In this document: positions 1 through 12,008 of the stretch, one piece after another
How the letters are laid out: each line of letters begins with the position of its first letter
Position numbering within the stretch: position 1 is the first letter of the stretch
Assembly (NCBI GenBank): GCA_027943245.1
Contig: JANDJZ010000008.1
Span: 280,697-344,696, forward strand
Origin: Acanthamoeba sp. SK_2022b
Lineage: Eukaryota > Discosea > Longamoebia > Acanthamoebidae
Direction: 5' to 3'
DNA length: 64,000 nucleotides
The notes under the pieces: model-generated
Database searches by the model: none
What the model was told of the DNA's origin: nothing
Seen by the model: the letters and a program-made list of their open reading frames with translations, nothing else
Position numbers and translations under genes: made by a program

Positions 1-771
1 GGGAACTAGAACCTTTTCGTCTGCAAAGATGAGCTCGTGTTTGGTGATGACCAGAGTGCCTACGCATTTCGGTTTGGGCAGCTTGGGCAAGGACTCGAGA
101 TCGTCAGAAGGCAAGAGAGAGACATCTTGGAACACGATGCAATCCTCTGTTCGAAGGCTTGTTTCGTGACTTACTCTATCGATGCAAATCGAATTGAGCA
201 GCTGCTCGAATGGAAATCGTTGTAAGTCACAAAAAGAGTTCATCAGAAGTCGCGGCTGCATCTTTTTGACCAGTTTACCTCATTGTGCTGCTCATTCACC
301 CGCTCCACAAGGGTCCATTCCTCAGAGAAGGCCAACTCGGGTCCCTTCTCCACCGTACACTCTGTGTGTATACAGCCTTTACGTCAACCAATGTTCGCAA
401 CGTGAGGTGGGGTGAAAAGAGGCGTACCCCCAATCCCAAACTCAGCCAAATCCATGGAGCGCCGACGTCGTAAGGCCCTTCGAATTCCAATAGAGACGTC
501 GTTGTCGTTGCAAAATGGTGAATCAGCCTTCGATGGAAGCCAGCTCGTAAAGGTGATGTTGAGAATCTGCAGCTTTTGGTGTCGCTCCTCCTGAGGATCC
601 TTCGATTTGCCAATTAATTGGCTCTTCGTCGCAACAGCTTGATGGCCTTATTATATCGTGGATTAATACGGCAGAGTACTCTGAAGAGGCAGCAGAGCAG
701 TACGCGGAAGAAGGGGAGGAGGAAGCTGGACGTGCGCGGGGGCGCCTTCAGAGAGCGAGACGAACGAAGCT
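1..771 (-). CDS. Unidentified protein, partial, cut by the left window edge
   Basis: A minus-strand gene is visible as at least four exons and runs off the left edge. Exons at about 428-600, 279-361 and 1-201 join in one frame through GT...AG introns 362-427 and 202-278. The joined protein includes stretches such as LAFSEEWTLVERVNEQHNE and, at the window edge, GTLVITKHELIFADEKV. The last piece looks like the beta strands that open a PH/GRAM or PH-BEACH-type domain, but the resemblance is weak and I do not name the family. A more 5' exon, about 600-771, is rich in Leu, Phe and Cys and then basic. A possible start ATG lies at 973-975, not tied in securely. The ORFs on the plus strand here are shadows. 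Confident that it is coding and spliced, not of function. Confidence 0.55.
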
Positions 772-1162
772 AAATTTCTCCAGCAGAAAGCACACCAACG
801 TGCCCCAGGTTATTCGACGGTTCCGTCGCTGAATCCCCCTTTTTGTCCAGATTTAGCCTTGGCGATGTTGCGGGATTCTGTGCTGGCCAGATAATGCCGC
901 CATTTGGGCGACAGCAGGGGGCCCCCTTCCGTGGAATGGCAGGGAAGAGAGCACCTCGCCTCTGGGTATCGGCATCTTGTCACCAGCAGAAGTTACCACT
1001 TCGGGACCCTTTTGGGAGATTTTGCCGGACCAAAGGCTTTGCTATCCTCTCTGTGAGAGCACCGCGGTCATCCTCCACCCCAAGGTGATTGTTACCTGTG
1101 GCACAAACCAGCAGCCAGCCTCGTCTCATTTCAACGGAACCAGTGTCATACACAGATAAGGC
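772..1162. other. Interval between the first two minus-strand genes
   Basis: About 390 bases separate the last supported exon of the left-edge gene from the stop of the acidic protein gene. On the minus strand a 41-codon open stretch begins at an ATG at 973-975. It could be the first exon of the left-edge gene, because a possible donor follows seven codons in. No other coding or RNA signal was seen. Confidence 0.3.
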
Positions 1163-1711
1163 CTACGTCGCAGTTCTCTTGGCTTGCTCCTTTCCCTCGT
1201 CCTCCTCTTGGTCTTCCTCATCCTCATCAGGCCAAAACTCGTCCTCATCATCGTCTTCGTCCTCAGCCACAGCTGGATCCTCCTTGGCCTCAACGTTGGG
1301 AAGAAATGGTGCAGATGCAACAGCAGAAGTGGTGGCAGCGCCCAAGTTGCGAAGAGCGGTCATAGCACGCGCAAGACCAACCACGTCCCCACTCCGCTTG
1401 CTCTCCTCAACTTTCAGCCGCCACTGCTTCCTCTCCTCTTCATTCATCTGCATCTCGTTGCGGGCGCTCGCCTGTTCCTTCTCTCCTACCGCCAGGGTGG
1501 CCTCTTTGCTGCTCTTCTGGTTGCTGAACGCGCGGCTGCGAGCAAGGGTAATCAGTAGTTGATGATGAGAAGGCACTGGCGCATGGATCGGCAAACGGCA
1601 GCAGTGCCGCGGCGCCACGGCAGTGTTTGGTGCGAGCCGGACATAGCGGGGGTGTAGTTGGCGCCGCATCAGCTTCTTCTTGTCCTCGAGAGGAAATGGG
1701 TTTCTTGTCAT
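1163..1711 (-). CDS. Hypothetical acidic-tailed protein
   Basis: A single open frame of about 182 codons starts at ATG 1709-1711; the frame is open a little further upstream without an ATG. The N-terminal half is basic. A Glu/Arg-rich helical stretch, MNEEERKQWRLKVEESKR, follows, and the last 40 residues are almost all Asp and Glu (EDEDDDEDEFWPDEDEEDQ) before a short basic end. Such acidic tails occur in histone- and RNA-binding nuclear proteins, but no family is recognisable. The gene is divergent from the WDR46 gene with about 100 bases between the start codons, so the two may share a promoter. The middle part (about residues 28-50) has odd composition and could contain an unspotted intron. 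Confidence 0.5.
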   Translation of the reverse strand: MTRNPFPLEDKKKLMRRQLHPRYVRLAPNTAVAPRHCCRLPIHAPVPSHHQLLITLARSRAFSNQKSSKEATLAVGEKEQASARNEMQMNEEERKQWRLKVEESKRSGDVVGLARAMTALRNLGAATTSAVASAPFLPNVEAKEDPAVAEDEDDDEDEFWPDEDEEDQEEDEGKEQAKRTAT

Positions 1712-1814
1712 TTTCTCGGCTTGGTGTTCTGATCTTGCCTTTCTTTGTGGTTTCTTCGGCGGAGGCAAACATCAGCAGACTTGTGTGGCTTGCCTCAAGC
1801 GTATCTTTACAAAG

Positions 1815-4263
1815 ATGGAAGGCGAAACCAAGTCAAATGAGGCAAGCAAGCAATGGAAAAACAATCAATCAAAGCCTCAAGGTCAAAATCCTAGACATAA
1901 ACGCAAGCGGCCGGCGAAGGACGTCAGCGAAGATGCCGAGCTTGCGCGTAAGGCTCGCAAATACGACAGAATGAGCAAGCCCGATACCCGTCTCGGGGTT
2001 CGTCCTGCATCTGAAAATCTCACAAATGAGATTTTCATCTCGCCCATTCCGATCAGGCAAGATTTTAATCTTCTTTCTTTTCGGAATGGCCAACAGAAAA
2101 TCAAGGACAGGAAGGTAGTGGGCAAATACCACAAGGCCAGGGACCTCCAGCGGACGGCGGCGCTGGCGGCCGCAAGGTCCGAGCTGCTGCTCCCGAGTGA
2201 GCCTGGTAGTCTCGAGTCGGAAGATCCCCTCCTCAAGACCAAGTACTTCAAGCAGACTGAAATCGTCGAAGCTGTGGACATGCAAACAGCGGCTAATGTA
2301 CAGCCGTTCTCCCCTCTCTGAGTGAGATGACTTACGGGAGGTGGCTAAGCACAGGGGTGATGTGATGTGCAGAGGTTTGATCTCAACCTGGAGCAGTTTG
2401 CTCCGTACAAGATTGACTATTCGCGAGAAGGCACCTACCTTTTGATGGGAGGCAAGAAGGGCCACCTCGCGTTGCTCGACTGGAAGAAGAACAAGCTCCT
2501 CACCGAGGTTCACGTGAAGGAAACCGTGCGAGACGTCAAGTACTTGAACCCAAACCTCTTTTAAACACTTTAACAACTGTGGTGACATTCCTATGCTCTG
2601 ACTCTCACCACCCATCACCCTTGACCAGGATCCTGAACAACTATCAGATCTTCGCGGCAGCACAGAAGAAGCACGTCTACCTCTACGATCACAAGGGAAC
2701 AGAAACACACCGACTGAAGAGTCACACAGACGTGAACCGATTGGAGTTCCTTCCCTACCACTGGCTGCTCGTTTCCATCGTACGACGCTTGTGCTCTCTC
2801 TCCCTCTCTCTCTCTCTCTCTCCCCTTCTCCGCTCACCCGTGAGCATAATTGTTGACCATTGCAACATGCGACAGAATCAAGCAGGCTGGCTCAAGTACC
2901 AGGATACGTCGACGGGTGAACTGGTCTATGAGCACTCGACCAAGTTAGGCAACTGCGATTGCATGGTTCAGAATCCTTGGAACGCCATTATTAATCTCGG
3001 GCACTATAACGGTTAGGGATCCACCACACCATGCGTTTGGGCACATGTACGAACAATTCGCTGATAGAAGTGGTTCGTCTTTAATCGCCCAGGCACGGTG
3101 ACTATGTGGAGTCCGAACATGACCACGCCGCTCGTGAAGATGCTGTGCCACAAAGGTCCGGTGCGTTCAATTGCGTGCGATAAGATGGGCCAGTACATGG
3201 CTACTTCGGGCAATGACGGTCACGTCAAGATTTGGGACCTGAGGTACGTTCCCCCTCCTCCACTGTGCTGCGTGCATTTATGTCGTCGGTTGTGGGAACT
3301 CTTACTACTTGTCTCCGAACAGGACCTACAAGCTACTCAACAACTACTACTGCATTTCTCCGGCGAGCACCCTATCCATCAGTCAGCGGGGAATGCTCGG
3401 TGTGGCAGCGGGTCCCAATGTGACTATTTGGAAGGATGCGCTGCGGACAAAGCAGACCGAGCCGCATATGAGGCACCTTGTGCCTGGTACCCTTATCTCC
3501 ACCTGCATCTCATGTGTCTACAGAGCAAGCGGTTTGCCAAGCGAGCAGAGTGGGCTTACACCACTTGTACGTGTGCGTTGCAGGTGCCGACATTGTTGAC
3601 ATCCATTTCACGCCGTTCGAAGATGTCATGGGCATCGGCCACTCACAGGGCGTGTCGTCCATCATCGTGCCCGGTTCGGGAGAACCCAACTTCGACTCCT
3701 TCGAGGCCAACCCCTACCAGACCACTAAGCAGCTCAGAGAATCCACCGTGCACTCGCTGCTCGAGAAGGTAATGTCCCTGTCCAGCGGTATAAAGTAAAA
3801 TGTGTGACTGACCCTTTCTCTTGCCCTCTGTTTCTGTGTAGCTTCAACCCGAGATGATCGCCTTGAACCCGTCGGTGGTGGGCAGGGTGGACACCGCCCC
3901 GCGCGCGGTGCTCGAGAAGGAGAGGCAGGAGGAGGAGGCGAAGAACGCCAAGCCGGCTAAGGAGAGAAACAACCGAGTCAAGAATCAGGCCACGAGAAAG
4001 TACAGAAAGAAGCAGCTGAATATCATCGACGCCCAAAAGGTTGAACCTACATTGCTACCGTCCCCCACCCTCAAGGCTCACACCTCATCCGTCCATCCCG
4101 GTTGTTGCAGATGGAGCGCGCGAACGAGCACGTCGAGCGCAAGGAGATGTACGCCAAGCAGAAGAAAGACCTGAAGGAGCAGGAACTCGAAGCCGAGAAG
4201 GCTCGTGGAGGCGCGCCCGCACCGGCCCTCGATCGTTTCAAGCCCAAGCCTCGCTTCGACTGA
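1815..4263 (+). CDS. WDR46: WDR46/Utp7-like WD40 protein of the small-subunit processome
   Basis: This is the BING4/Utp7 family, nucleolar WD40 proteins that act with U3 snoRNP in 18S rRNA maturation (family knowledge). About eight exons are readable. The N-terminus is basic; a helical part ends in [20 protein letters not shown], the usual family linker. WD40 blades follow: [63 protein letters not shown] and [20 protein letters not shown], the last being the BING4CT signature just after the propeller. The C-terminus is Lys/Glu-rich coiled coil ending [12 protein letters not shown]. Introns are about 60-110 bases; one near 2790-2870 carries a (CT)n tract. The N-terminal region around 1995-2095 may include an in-frame intron. 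Start chosen at the first in-frame ATG after the divergent promoter. Confidence 0.9.
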
Positions 4264-4366
4264 GCGAGATATCACCACTTTCTCTTTTGCTGCCCTCATC
4301 GCCTCGAAAAAGAAATAATTCGAGGAAAAATGCAGCTTTTTTTTTTCATTGTTCGCCACCACGAAG

Positions 4367-7300
4367 ATGGAGGGGGCGGGGTGCACCCCGCTGCGCCAGC
4401 CCTTGACCAAAGTTGGCAGTTCTGGCCCGTCTCATCCATCTATGGGAGTATCGTCATCCTCATCTGCCACGCAAGCCGAAATCCTGCTTCTTGGGTTTGG
4501 GCAGTCACCCCAGCGCAGCGCCCCTTCGTGGACGCCGCTGCAACAAGAACGAAGAAGCACCGGTGGTCGTCTTACGCGCCAGGAAGAGGTGCCGGAAGGA
4601 CCATCCGAGCCCCGCAAGTCGACGAGGAAGGACTACTTTGCCGAGAAGCAGAAAAAGCTCTTCTCCCAGTTCCACAGCGTGTAAATCTACGCCTGAGCGC
4701 CGGAGAGGGGAAAAACACACCCACTAACCACCTTGCCACGTGCATGCCGCTGCAATGCTTGCAGTCGCGATGAAGACGGAGACGAACCCAAACCCGCGAT
4801 ATTCGAGCGCGTTGTCGTGTGGGTGAATGGCTACACCGAGGTTCGAGCGTCCCATCCCGCCAAGTCGTAAGCCGCCATGAGCTCCTTCGCGGTCGTGACC
4901 ACTGACTCCAGCGTCGGTGGATGACAGCCATCAGAGACGGCGCTACGCAAGCTGGTGGTCTTGCATGGCGGGCACTTCATGCAGCACTACAGTTCCAGAT
5001 CGGTGACCCACATCATCACCAGCACCTTCACCACGCACCAACACGAGTGCCAGCGCTACAGAGCGTACGCTCCCGCTTCTTGTCTTGACCGACTCCCGGG
5101 ATCCCTCGTGCACCACCCTACCCGACTGTCCACTGACGAAGGCCTTCATCTCGGGAGAGCGTGCATACAGTGGCGTAAATGTGGTGCGGCCAGAGTGGGT
5201 GTTGGACAGCGTGAAGGCGGGCAAGCAAATGGACTGCCATAGCTACTCTCCGCTGTTCGAGCCAGACAGACCGACCAGGTACGCCACCACCCCGCCTCGG
5301 TCCGTTAAATCCAAACCGCTGTGTTTGATTTTCACACGAGACTACGTCTGTTGTGTGGGTCCATTCTTCAGTAAGTCGGCATCGATACTCTCTTCCTTTA
5401 TCGCAACCACATCTTCTTCTTCCTCTTCCTCCTCATTGGCATCCTCGTCCACTTCTGGCCACAAATCAGCGGTGCCCACCGCAACCGGTATGAGCACGCA
5501 AGAATGTACGCAACTTCCCCGCAACCGCGGTGGTGATCAGTTGGTACGGGAGAATAGAGCACAGGGCGACAAGGGCCAGGAGGACAATGACGAAACCGAG
5601 CTCCCCGATCTGCATGAGGCGTCGAATGAGAACGACGACACGGACGAGGATGAGGAATACTTGCGTGACCCGCTTCTCTCCTGGAGCAGAGAGCAGCCTG
5701 ATTCGCTGCTGACGAACGAAGAGGCTAAGGGCGACCAGGAGCCGCAGGCAGTACCTGATCCCTGGGGCGGAGAGATGGCCGTGAAGGGAAAGGAGGACAA
5801 GAAGAAGGGTCGATTGAGGGATGCAACGGACGATAACTTCATCGACGGTTATTACAAGGCCTCTCGGCTGCACCACCTGTCGCTGTGGCGCGCTCAGTTT
5901 GAGGACGAGCTCAACTCCTTCCTTCTGGCGTTCAATCCCAATGCTCGCCAAGAGAGCGAAAACAAAAAGGCCCAAACAGCCAGCAAGCGAAGCAAGCCGC
6001 AAGCAGAAGACAATAACGGACAGCTAGTGCACTACGGCGATGACAACGAAGATGATGACGATGAAGAAGAGAACATGAACTCTGGCGAGGGTCGTCGGGC
6101 TATGCGCAAGATTCGGGGTACCTCCCCCGACGATCGAGTCATCATGCACATCGACATGGTGCGCCCTGCAGCCCTCCTCTCTTCGAACGAAAGATGAAGC
6201 TCAGATACGTTCTCTAGGACTGCTTCTTTGCCTCAGTGGCCATACGATCTAATCCGATGCTGGCCGGCAAGCCAGTGGTGGTGGCCCATTCCAACTCTGC
6301 ACACGGCACCTCATCCGTGGCCTCAGCTTCCTACGAGGCCAGAAAGTATGGTATGACCCCTACACAAACCAACGCTGAACAACTTCGCTGCATCCGGCAC
6401 TCCTGGGAGAAGTGATCCGAGATCTGCTCCGCTCGATAGGCGTGTCGAACGGGATGATGGTGGGTAGGGCTCGCGAGCTCTGTCCCGATCTGGTGGCCGT
6501 GCCCTATGACTTTGAGAAATACGAACAGGTAAGGACTCTACCGGACACTAAGGCCTGATCCCACCCTTGGCCGAGAACTCAGTTTCTCGAGGTCTTACCA
6601 GCGAAAGAACGCAATTTCTCTCAGGTGTCCAAGGAGATGTATAAAATCTTCATGAAGTACACCACCACGATTCAGGTGGTCAGTTGCGACGAGGCGTTGC
6701 TGGAGGTTGGCTCCAGCGCCGTGGACCCGGAGGACCTTGCCAAGGTTTGCATGTCACCAGCACAACTCAGTGGATTCCATGCGTCGTCGATCACCGTTGT
6801 GGCGTTTACTGATTCGGTGCTTGGGACAGGCCATACGGAGCGACATCTACCACGCCACGGGTTGCACGGCGTCCGTTGGGATCGGACACAACATTCTCCT
6901 GGCCAAGCTGGCCACCCGCCAGGCAAAGCCCAACGGCCAGTTTCACCTGACGGCCGCGGCCGCGGCCTCCTATCTGGCCACCATGACCGTCGACCGTCTG
7001 CCTGGCGTCGGTTGGAAGCTTAACCGCAAGCTCAAGGTCCGTGATCACTCATCTCTTGCGCATAAAGCGCGCTCGGCTCATATCCACCACGGGCGCGCTA
7101 GGAAATGGGGATCGCGACGTGCGGAGACCTGCTCCCCCTTTCCAAGGAGCAGCTGGGGCTCCATTTAGGTAAGAAGCTGGGCGAGACCTTGTGGAACTAC
7201 GCCCGCGGCAACGATGAGCGGCCCCTGACCACCTTCAAGGTGCACTGGCACCGGTCTCCATATTTACACGCTTTTTTACTTGTGTTGTTTTTAATCTCTC

Positions 7301-8976
7301 TACTGCCCTCTCACCTCTCTCGCTGATCCAGCAACGCAAGTCTGTCGGAGTGGATGTGAACTGGGGCATACGCTTCACCGAACTGGGTCAGCTGCACAAG
7401 TTCCTACAGCAACTCACTGTGGAGCTTGCCGGCAGGCTCAAAAAGGCCGGAGTCAAGGGGCGCACCATCGTGTTCAAGGTAACGTGCTGTACCTCACCAC
7501 TCCTCGTTGCACTCGCATGGCCCCATCTCTTCAACCAACGGTTGCATCCTTGCAGTTGAAGAAGAGGCGCGAGAACGCGCCTGAGCCAAGGAAACTGCTT
7601 GGCCACGGCATCGTCGACAACTTGAGCCGGTCCCTCACGCTCGCCCGCCTCACTGACGATGCCGCGCTCATCTACCGGGAGTGTCTCAAGCTCTACACCG
7701 ACCTGGGCGTGACCGTGGAGGATGTACGGGGCATCGGCATCCAGGTGCAAAAGCTCGGAGCCGAGGACGCGCCAACCTCGGCCACAACCGCCGGCAAGTC
7801 GCCTGCCAGAAAGGGAACCGCCAAGCCGCTGGCCACAGCAGGTTACTCACCCCCCCTCCTCCCCCGGTCCAGCTTTCCGCCTGCCTCAGCATGTCCCGAC
7901 CGGATCCATCCGGTTTGGCGGTGGCTCGCAGGCGACCAGTCTAGCGCGGGCGCCCGGTTCAAGGAGACGACCCTATCGCAGCAGTGGAGGGCTCAGAGGC
8001 AGCAGAGCGAGCCGTCGACCATCGTTCTGCCGAAGCGCGTCGCGGAGCCGCCACAAGAACCAAACACAGCGGAGCAGAGCAAAGCAACGTTGGCGTACGA
8101 GCTGGCAAACGAGCGACAACCGGTCGAGAAGGAGAAAGAAAAAGCAACCGAGTATAGAGAAGTAGAGGAAGAAGCGGCGGTGAACGAGGACTGCAACACA
8201 GCGGCCAAGCGAGGCACGACAGGGGAGGAGGATAACAGCAGACAGAGAAAACGAGGCAGGCCCCCCGGGAGCAAGAACAAGGTCTTGACGGCGAGGACAC
8301 CGCGGAAGCGCAAGAGCAAGGGCGGCGAGGAAGATGAGGGCGGCGTAGTCACGCTCACCCAAACCCTACGACGCAACACCGAAAAAGCCAAACAGAAGGA
8401 GATCGAACGAAAGGAGGCGAAGCGGAGGCGTGTACGGGAAGCAGTCCAAGGTATTCCACCTGTTCCCATTTGGGAGAGTTTCGTTCCACGTGTGTTGATG
8501 GACAGACCCTGGCTGTCCAGCGTCGGGGCGGTTCGACACTGCGGCGCATCGAGGCAGGGCGGCGGATGCATTCCGCGAGTGGATGGCCTCCTCGGTGGAG
8601 AAGATTATGCGGCCACAACAGGCACACACTCGCCTCTCTGTTGCTGCTGGCCCCACTTCGACCTCGGTTTACCCTTATCAATCGTGCGTGACATGCAGAT
8701 AAAACTGCTGCAGGCCTATTTAGTACAGCTCGTCGATGAGAAAGATCTAGAGGACGTGTTCAACATTCTCGTTGCCTTCCGTCGGTACGTTCTTGCCGCT
8801 TTGCTCGAAAGAATTCTAGAGACGAGCTTCCTTTCAAGTTAATACGTACTGTGAACAGGCGGGCGGATAGTGAGGAGTTGAGACGTGCCTATAACGAGGT
8901 GCACCACGCCGTGCAAGTGAAAATGGATGCTGAATATGGCGCTCCGCTCCGCCTGGCCCAGCCCTTTGTTTTATGA
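4367..8976 (+). CDS. REV1: DNA repair protein REV1 (Y-family deoxycytidyl transferase)
   Basis: REV1 inserts dCMP opposite abasic sites and damaged guanines and scaffolds other translesion polymerases in the nucleus. Visible in order: a low-complexity N-terminus; a BRCT domain split over exons (IFERVVVWVNGYTE, then KLVVLHGGHFMQHYSSR and VVRPEWVLDSVKAGK); a long acidic/Ser-rich linker; the Y-family palm and fingers with catalytic motifs HIDMDCFFASVA and VVSCDEALLEV; the thumb (DRLPGVGWKLNRKLK); the little finger (HGIVDNLSRSLTLARLTDD); and a basic tail containing GRPPGSKNK. The last exons hold the REV1 C-terminal domain (LVQLVDEKDLEDVFNILVAF) that binds polymerase and Rev7 partners. All acidic catalytic residues are present, so the enzyme should be active. 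At least 12 exons. The gene follows WDR46 by about 100 bases on the same strand. Confidence 0.92.
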
Positions 8977-9564
8977 TGTGGCAAACATGTGTTACGGCCC
9001 CCGGATTCGGTCCCTGGCGAATGAGAGGATGTCAGACACTACCCGCAGGGATAGGGCCTGCCGCACAGTGTAGGCTACGTCATCAAAGGTGAGGGACATT
9101 GCAAGAATACGTAGTTTGTTTTGGTGTGTATTTGCTGGGCTTCGGGCGAGCAACCATTCCGAGCGTTACGTGGTTTCTGGGCTGAGGAAGAAGAACAGCT
9201 AACAGCTCTTGTTTGGCTTGCTAACACCACACCACCAACACCACTACACCACCACACCACTACTACCATACCACCACCAGCATCCAAGCAGGGTGTCCAG
9301 TGGGATTTTGGGGCTTCACAGGGAAATTTACATTGGAGACTCCAAATGGAACAGACCATTGCTGTAGCCAATGCACACCAGGACAGACCATTAAAGATGA
9401 TCGCACAAAAAAAGGGTTTTAACACTGCACATGACAATGGTTTAGCAAGCACGTTCACTCAGAGCATTTTACAGCAAGAGATTTACAGCAAAGATGCAGT
9501 GCAGTGTGCATTCGTAACCAATGTTAGATCTTGTTGTATGTACATGGCAGTTTACAGTCTCTGG
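8977..9564. other. Convergent intergenic region with an ACC-rich repeat
   Basis: This 588-base gap lies between the stop codons of REV1 and WAPL. It is less GC-rich than its surroundings and holds an imperfect CAC/ACC-rich stretch at about 9225-9282. The open frames here (plus 9121-9591, minus 9075-9458) have low-complexity translations and no family resemblance. It probably holds the two 3' untranslated regions; no gene was seen. Confidence 0.4.
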
Positions 9565-11796
9565 TTAATAGAGGAGGGCCCGAGCCGCTAGTGAGGCCGA
9601 GGAGACAGCGGCAGGCGACAAAAGTCGATGGTGTTCATGAAGGGCGAGGAAGTGTCGTAGGGCGGAGGAGAGTTCCACCAGCGACCGAGCTGGCGTCAGT
9701 GCGGCAAGGTTGGCCCGAACCTTCTGCCGGTTGACCTCGCTGTCTTTAGCCAGATAGCCCAGGAGCAGGCTGGCGTACCTGTAGCCGAGGGTTTCATCAA
9801 TTGATGAAGCTACAAACCCAGAGCGCTGCAACCCTCCCCGTCTTGCCAGGCGAGTGGTAATGGCGTGCTAAGAGGGAGGTACCCTGCAATGACGAGTTGG
9901 TCGGCTTCTCGATCACCGCGCCACCAGTGACTCACTACTGACGTCACAAATTCGACGAGGTCTCGCTCGCCCGCACAAAGGGCTCCGAGAGCGTCCCTTG
10001 AACGTGGCGTCACGGCCAAGACAGTGAGTTGTCTCGCATCGCTTGTAGAAAGAAAGGGCGTGTACCTGTTGTCGGCGTTATGTTCGATGAGGTTGATGAG
10101 GAGGCTGAGGCCAAGCGTGAGCAGATTCCATTTTTGCTGACCAAAGGCCGTGGCCTCCGCATCCCACGCCAGCGCCACCAGGTTGGCCACGCTGCTTAGG
10201 CCTCCTATTTTGGCAACGTCGCCGCACACAGCCTCGTTCTCGTTGGTCCTGAGCAGGTGGCGTGAGCACATTCGGGTCGGTAAGATTTGGGAGGAGGAGC
10301 CGTACACGTTGATGAGCACTCGCAAGACGGTGACCAGGCACTGGCCGGCCAGGGGCTCCCCCGTCGTGCAAAGCGGAATCGTGGCGAGGAGGGACGGGAT
10401 GATCTGTGCGAAGGAGCCCTGGTAGGCCGGGTCGTCGGTGGTGGCCTCCAATAGCTTGAGGCATGTATCGGCGTCCGACGCGCCAGGTGACGAGATCCAC
10501 GTGATGTGCTTTTCGGCGAGCGCGAGCAGTGTGGTCAAGATCGCATCCGGCGCGTCACTCTCGCTCAAAGCGCGCTTGAGCGCGCCTCTGTCCACTTCCA
10601 CGAGTCGCCGAAGTGTCTGGATCGCCACTCGATAAGGGAGGATTTCAGAATCTGACCCTGGCCACCCGTAGATGGTGGCCTCGTCCTCGATCAACTCGCG
10701 TGAGCGTTTCATCTGCAAGTGGCGGCAGGGTCAGCGTCACTGGCGGGGCAGATTCAACCGCTGGCGGTCAGAGTCAGCACGAACCTCGATAACGCTGGTG
10801 TTGCCCAGGCTGGGCCTTTTCTTGGCGACCCTCTTGGCAGGCTGCTTTTTGGGAGACTGAGGTTCGGCGGCAGCGATAGAAAGGAGCGTGTTGAGGTGAC
10901 TTCCTGCAGGTGGGCAACGTTGGTCAGCCCTCCCGTTGTCTCAATACGATGAAAGCGCAGAGGGCAAAGCTTACCGTTTATGAGCTCGGCATTGCGAGCG
11001 TCCCGCAGTAGAAAGTACACCATCAGGCTCACGTTCATGGCCACCACCTAGGTGCCACCCGGTGGAGGTTGAAATCATTACACGCCACTCAGCGATCGGG
11101 AGGAAGGCGGCGGTACCTCGTCTTCCGGCTGGGTGTCGAGCAGTTGGAGCACTCGGGCGCACAAGCCACGGGACCGGAGCTGCTTGGCGTCGTCGGGATG
11201 AGCGCAAAGCTTGGCGAGGTTGTAGGTGCTTCCGCGCCGGATGGAGATAGAGCTTGTTTTGCTGGCCCCCTCCAGCTCATACTCGAGCTCGTCCTGCGTG
11301 CATTGGATGTTAGGCTCTCGTGCCAGTGTTGAGAGTTCAAGCAACTTTAGGTGACGAGGGCGTTGACTGCGCGCACCATGATGGTGGCCTGCTCGCCCGA
11401 GTTTTCGAGATGGAAGTGATCATCGGAGGCCCGCTTCTGCAACTTGGCTAGGGCAGAGGAAGATTGAACAGATTTTCTCTTCTTGGAGCCAAGCAGGGCG
11501 GCCCCTTGCGAAGGAGCACTTCGTCTCCTCTTCGACACGACGTGCTCTTCGTTCTTGGCGTTCTCCTTGGACGAAAAATCAGATCCGCTGCGGCCGCTGC
11601 TGTTTCGACGCGAAAGGCAAGAGGAAGGAATGAAAAGCTCTTGTGAGGTGCTCATGAGGTCGTCTGCCTGATCCAGGACTGGCACAGAGAGGGACGGTGT
11701 GCAGTCCTGTACATCTGCGAGCAGCGAAGTGGAAGAGAGGGAGATACGGCCACTTGATGTGCGCCTGCTAAGTCTGGAGTAAGTGCGAGTAGTCAT
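9565..11796 (-). CDS. WAPL: WAPL-like cohesin release factor
   Basis: WAPL opens the cohesin ring and releases it from chromatin (family knowledge). The start ATG at 11794-11796 opens a Ser/Arg-rich region of about 140 residues with basic, nuclear-localisation-like clusters (SKRRRSAPS, GSKKRKSVQ). The helical repeat part begins near LNSICWAPL-type exon 11078-11344 (LAKLCAHPDDAKQLRSRGLC) and continues through the 9810-10718 exon (VSLMVYFLLRDARNAE upstream, then YRVAIQTLRRLVEVDRG and LLTLGLSLLINLIEHNADNR). The end, GYRYASLLLGYLAKDSEVNR followed by LRHFLALHE, matches the closing helices of the animal WAPL domain. The protein is shorter than human WAPL and lacks its long N-terminal FGF-rich arm. 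The exact junction between the last two exons (about 9830-9890) was not resolved. Divergent from the rhomboid gene. Confidence 0.8.
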
Positions 11797-12008
11797 GAGG
11801 TGGAAGTTTCGCCTGAGCCCTCAGCAATTCCCTACCTGGGTGAGAATCGTGGGGCCATGGCGGTCGTTGATCGTTTGGCGCGACCGGACAGAAAAGGGCG
11901 GGAAAGCAGGAGAGCGTCACGCTGCGGCAAGCCGCCTCTTTAATAGCTTACCGAGAAAAACGGGAAACGCTTGGGCTGTAGCGGCCTTTGTTTTGTTGTT
12001 GTTTGCCG
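11797..12008. promoter_or_regulatory. Divergent promoter region between WAPL and the rhomboid gene
   Basis: The two start codons face away from each other 212 bases apart, so both promoters and 5' leaders must lie here or overlap it. No clear TATA element or known operator was identified. The call rests on gene arrangement only. Confidence 0.4.

Noticed and set aside
7959..8571. Long minus-strand ORFs opposite the REV1 linker
   Set aside because: Shadows of the GC-rich plus-strand coding frame; the plus frame carries REV1 domains on both sides.
9075..9591. Overlapping ORFs of 127 and 156 codons on the two strands after REV1
   Set aside because: Low-complexity translations driven by an ACC-rich tract; no domain, no splice context, and the position fits two converging 3' untranslated regions.
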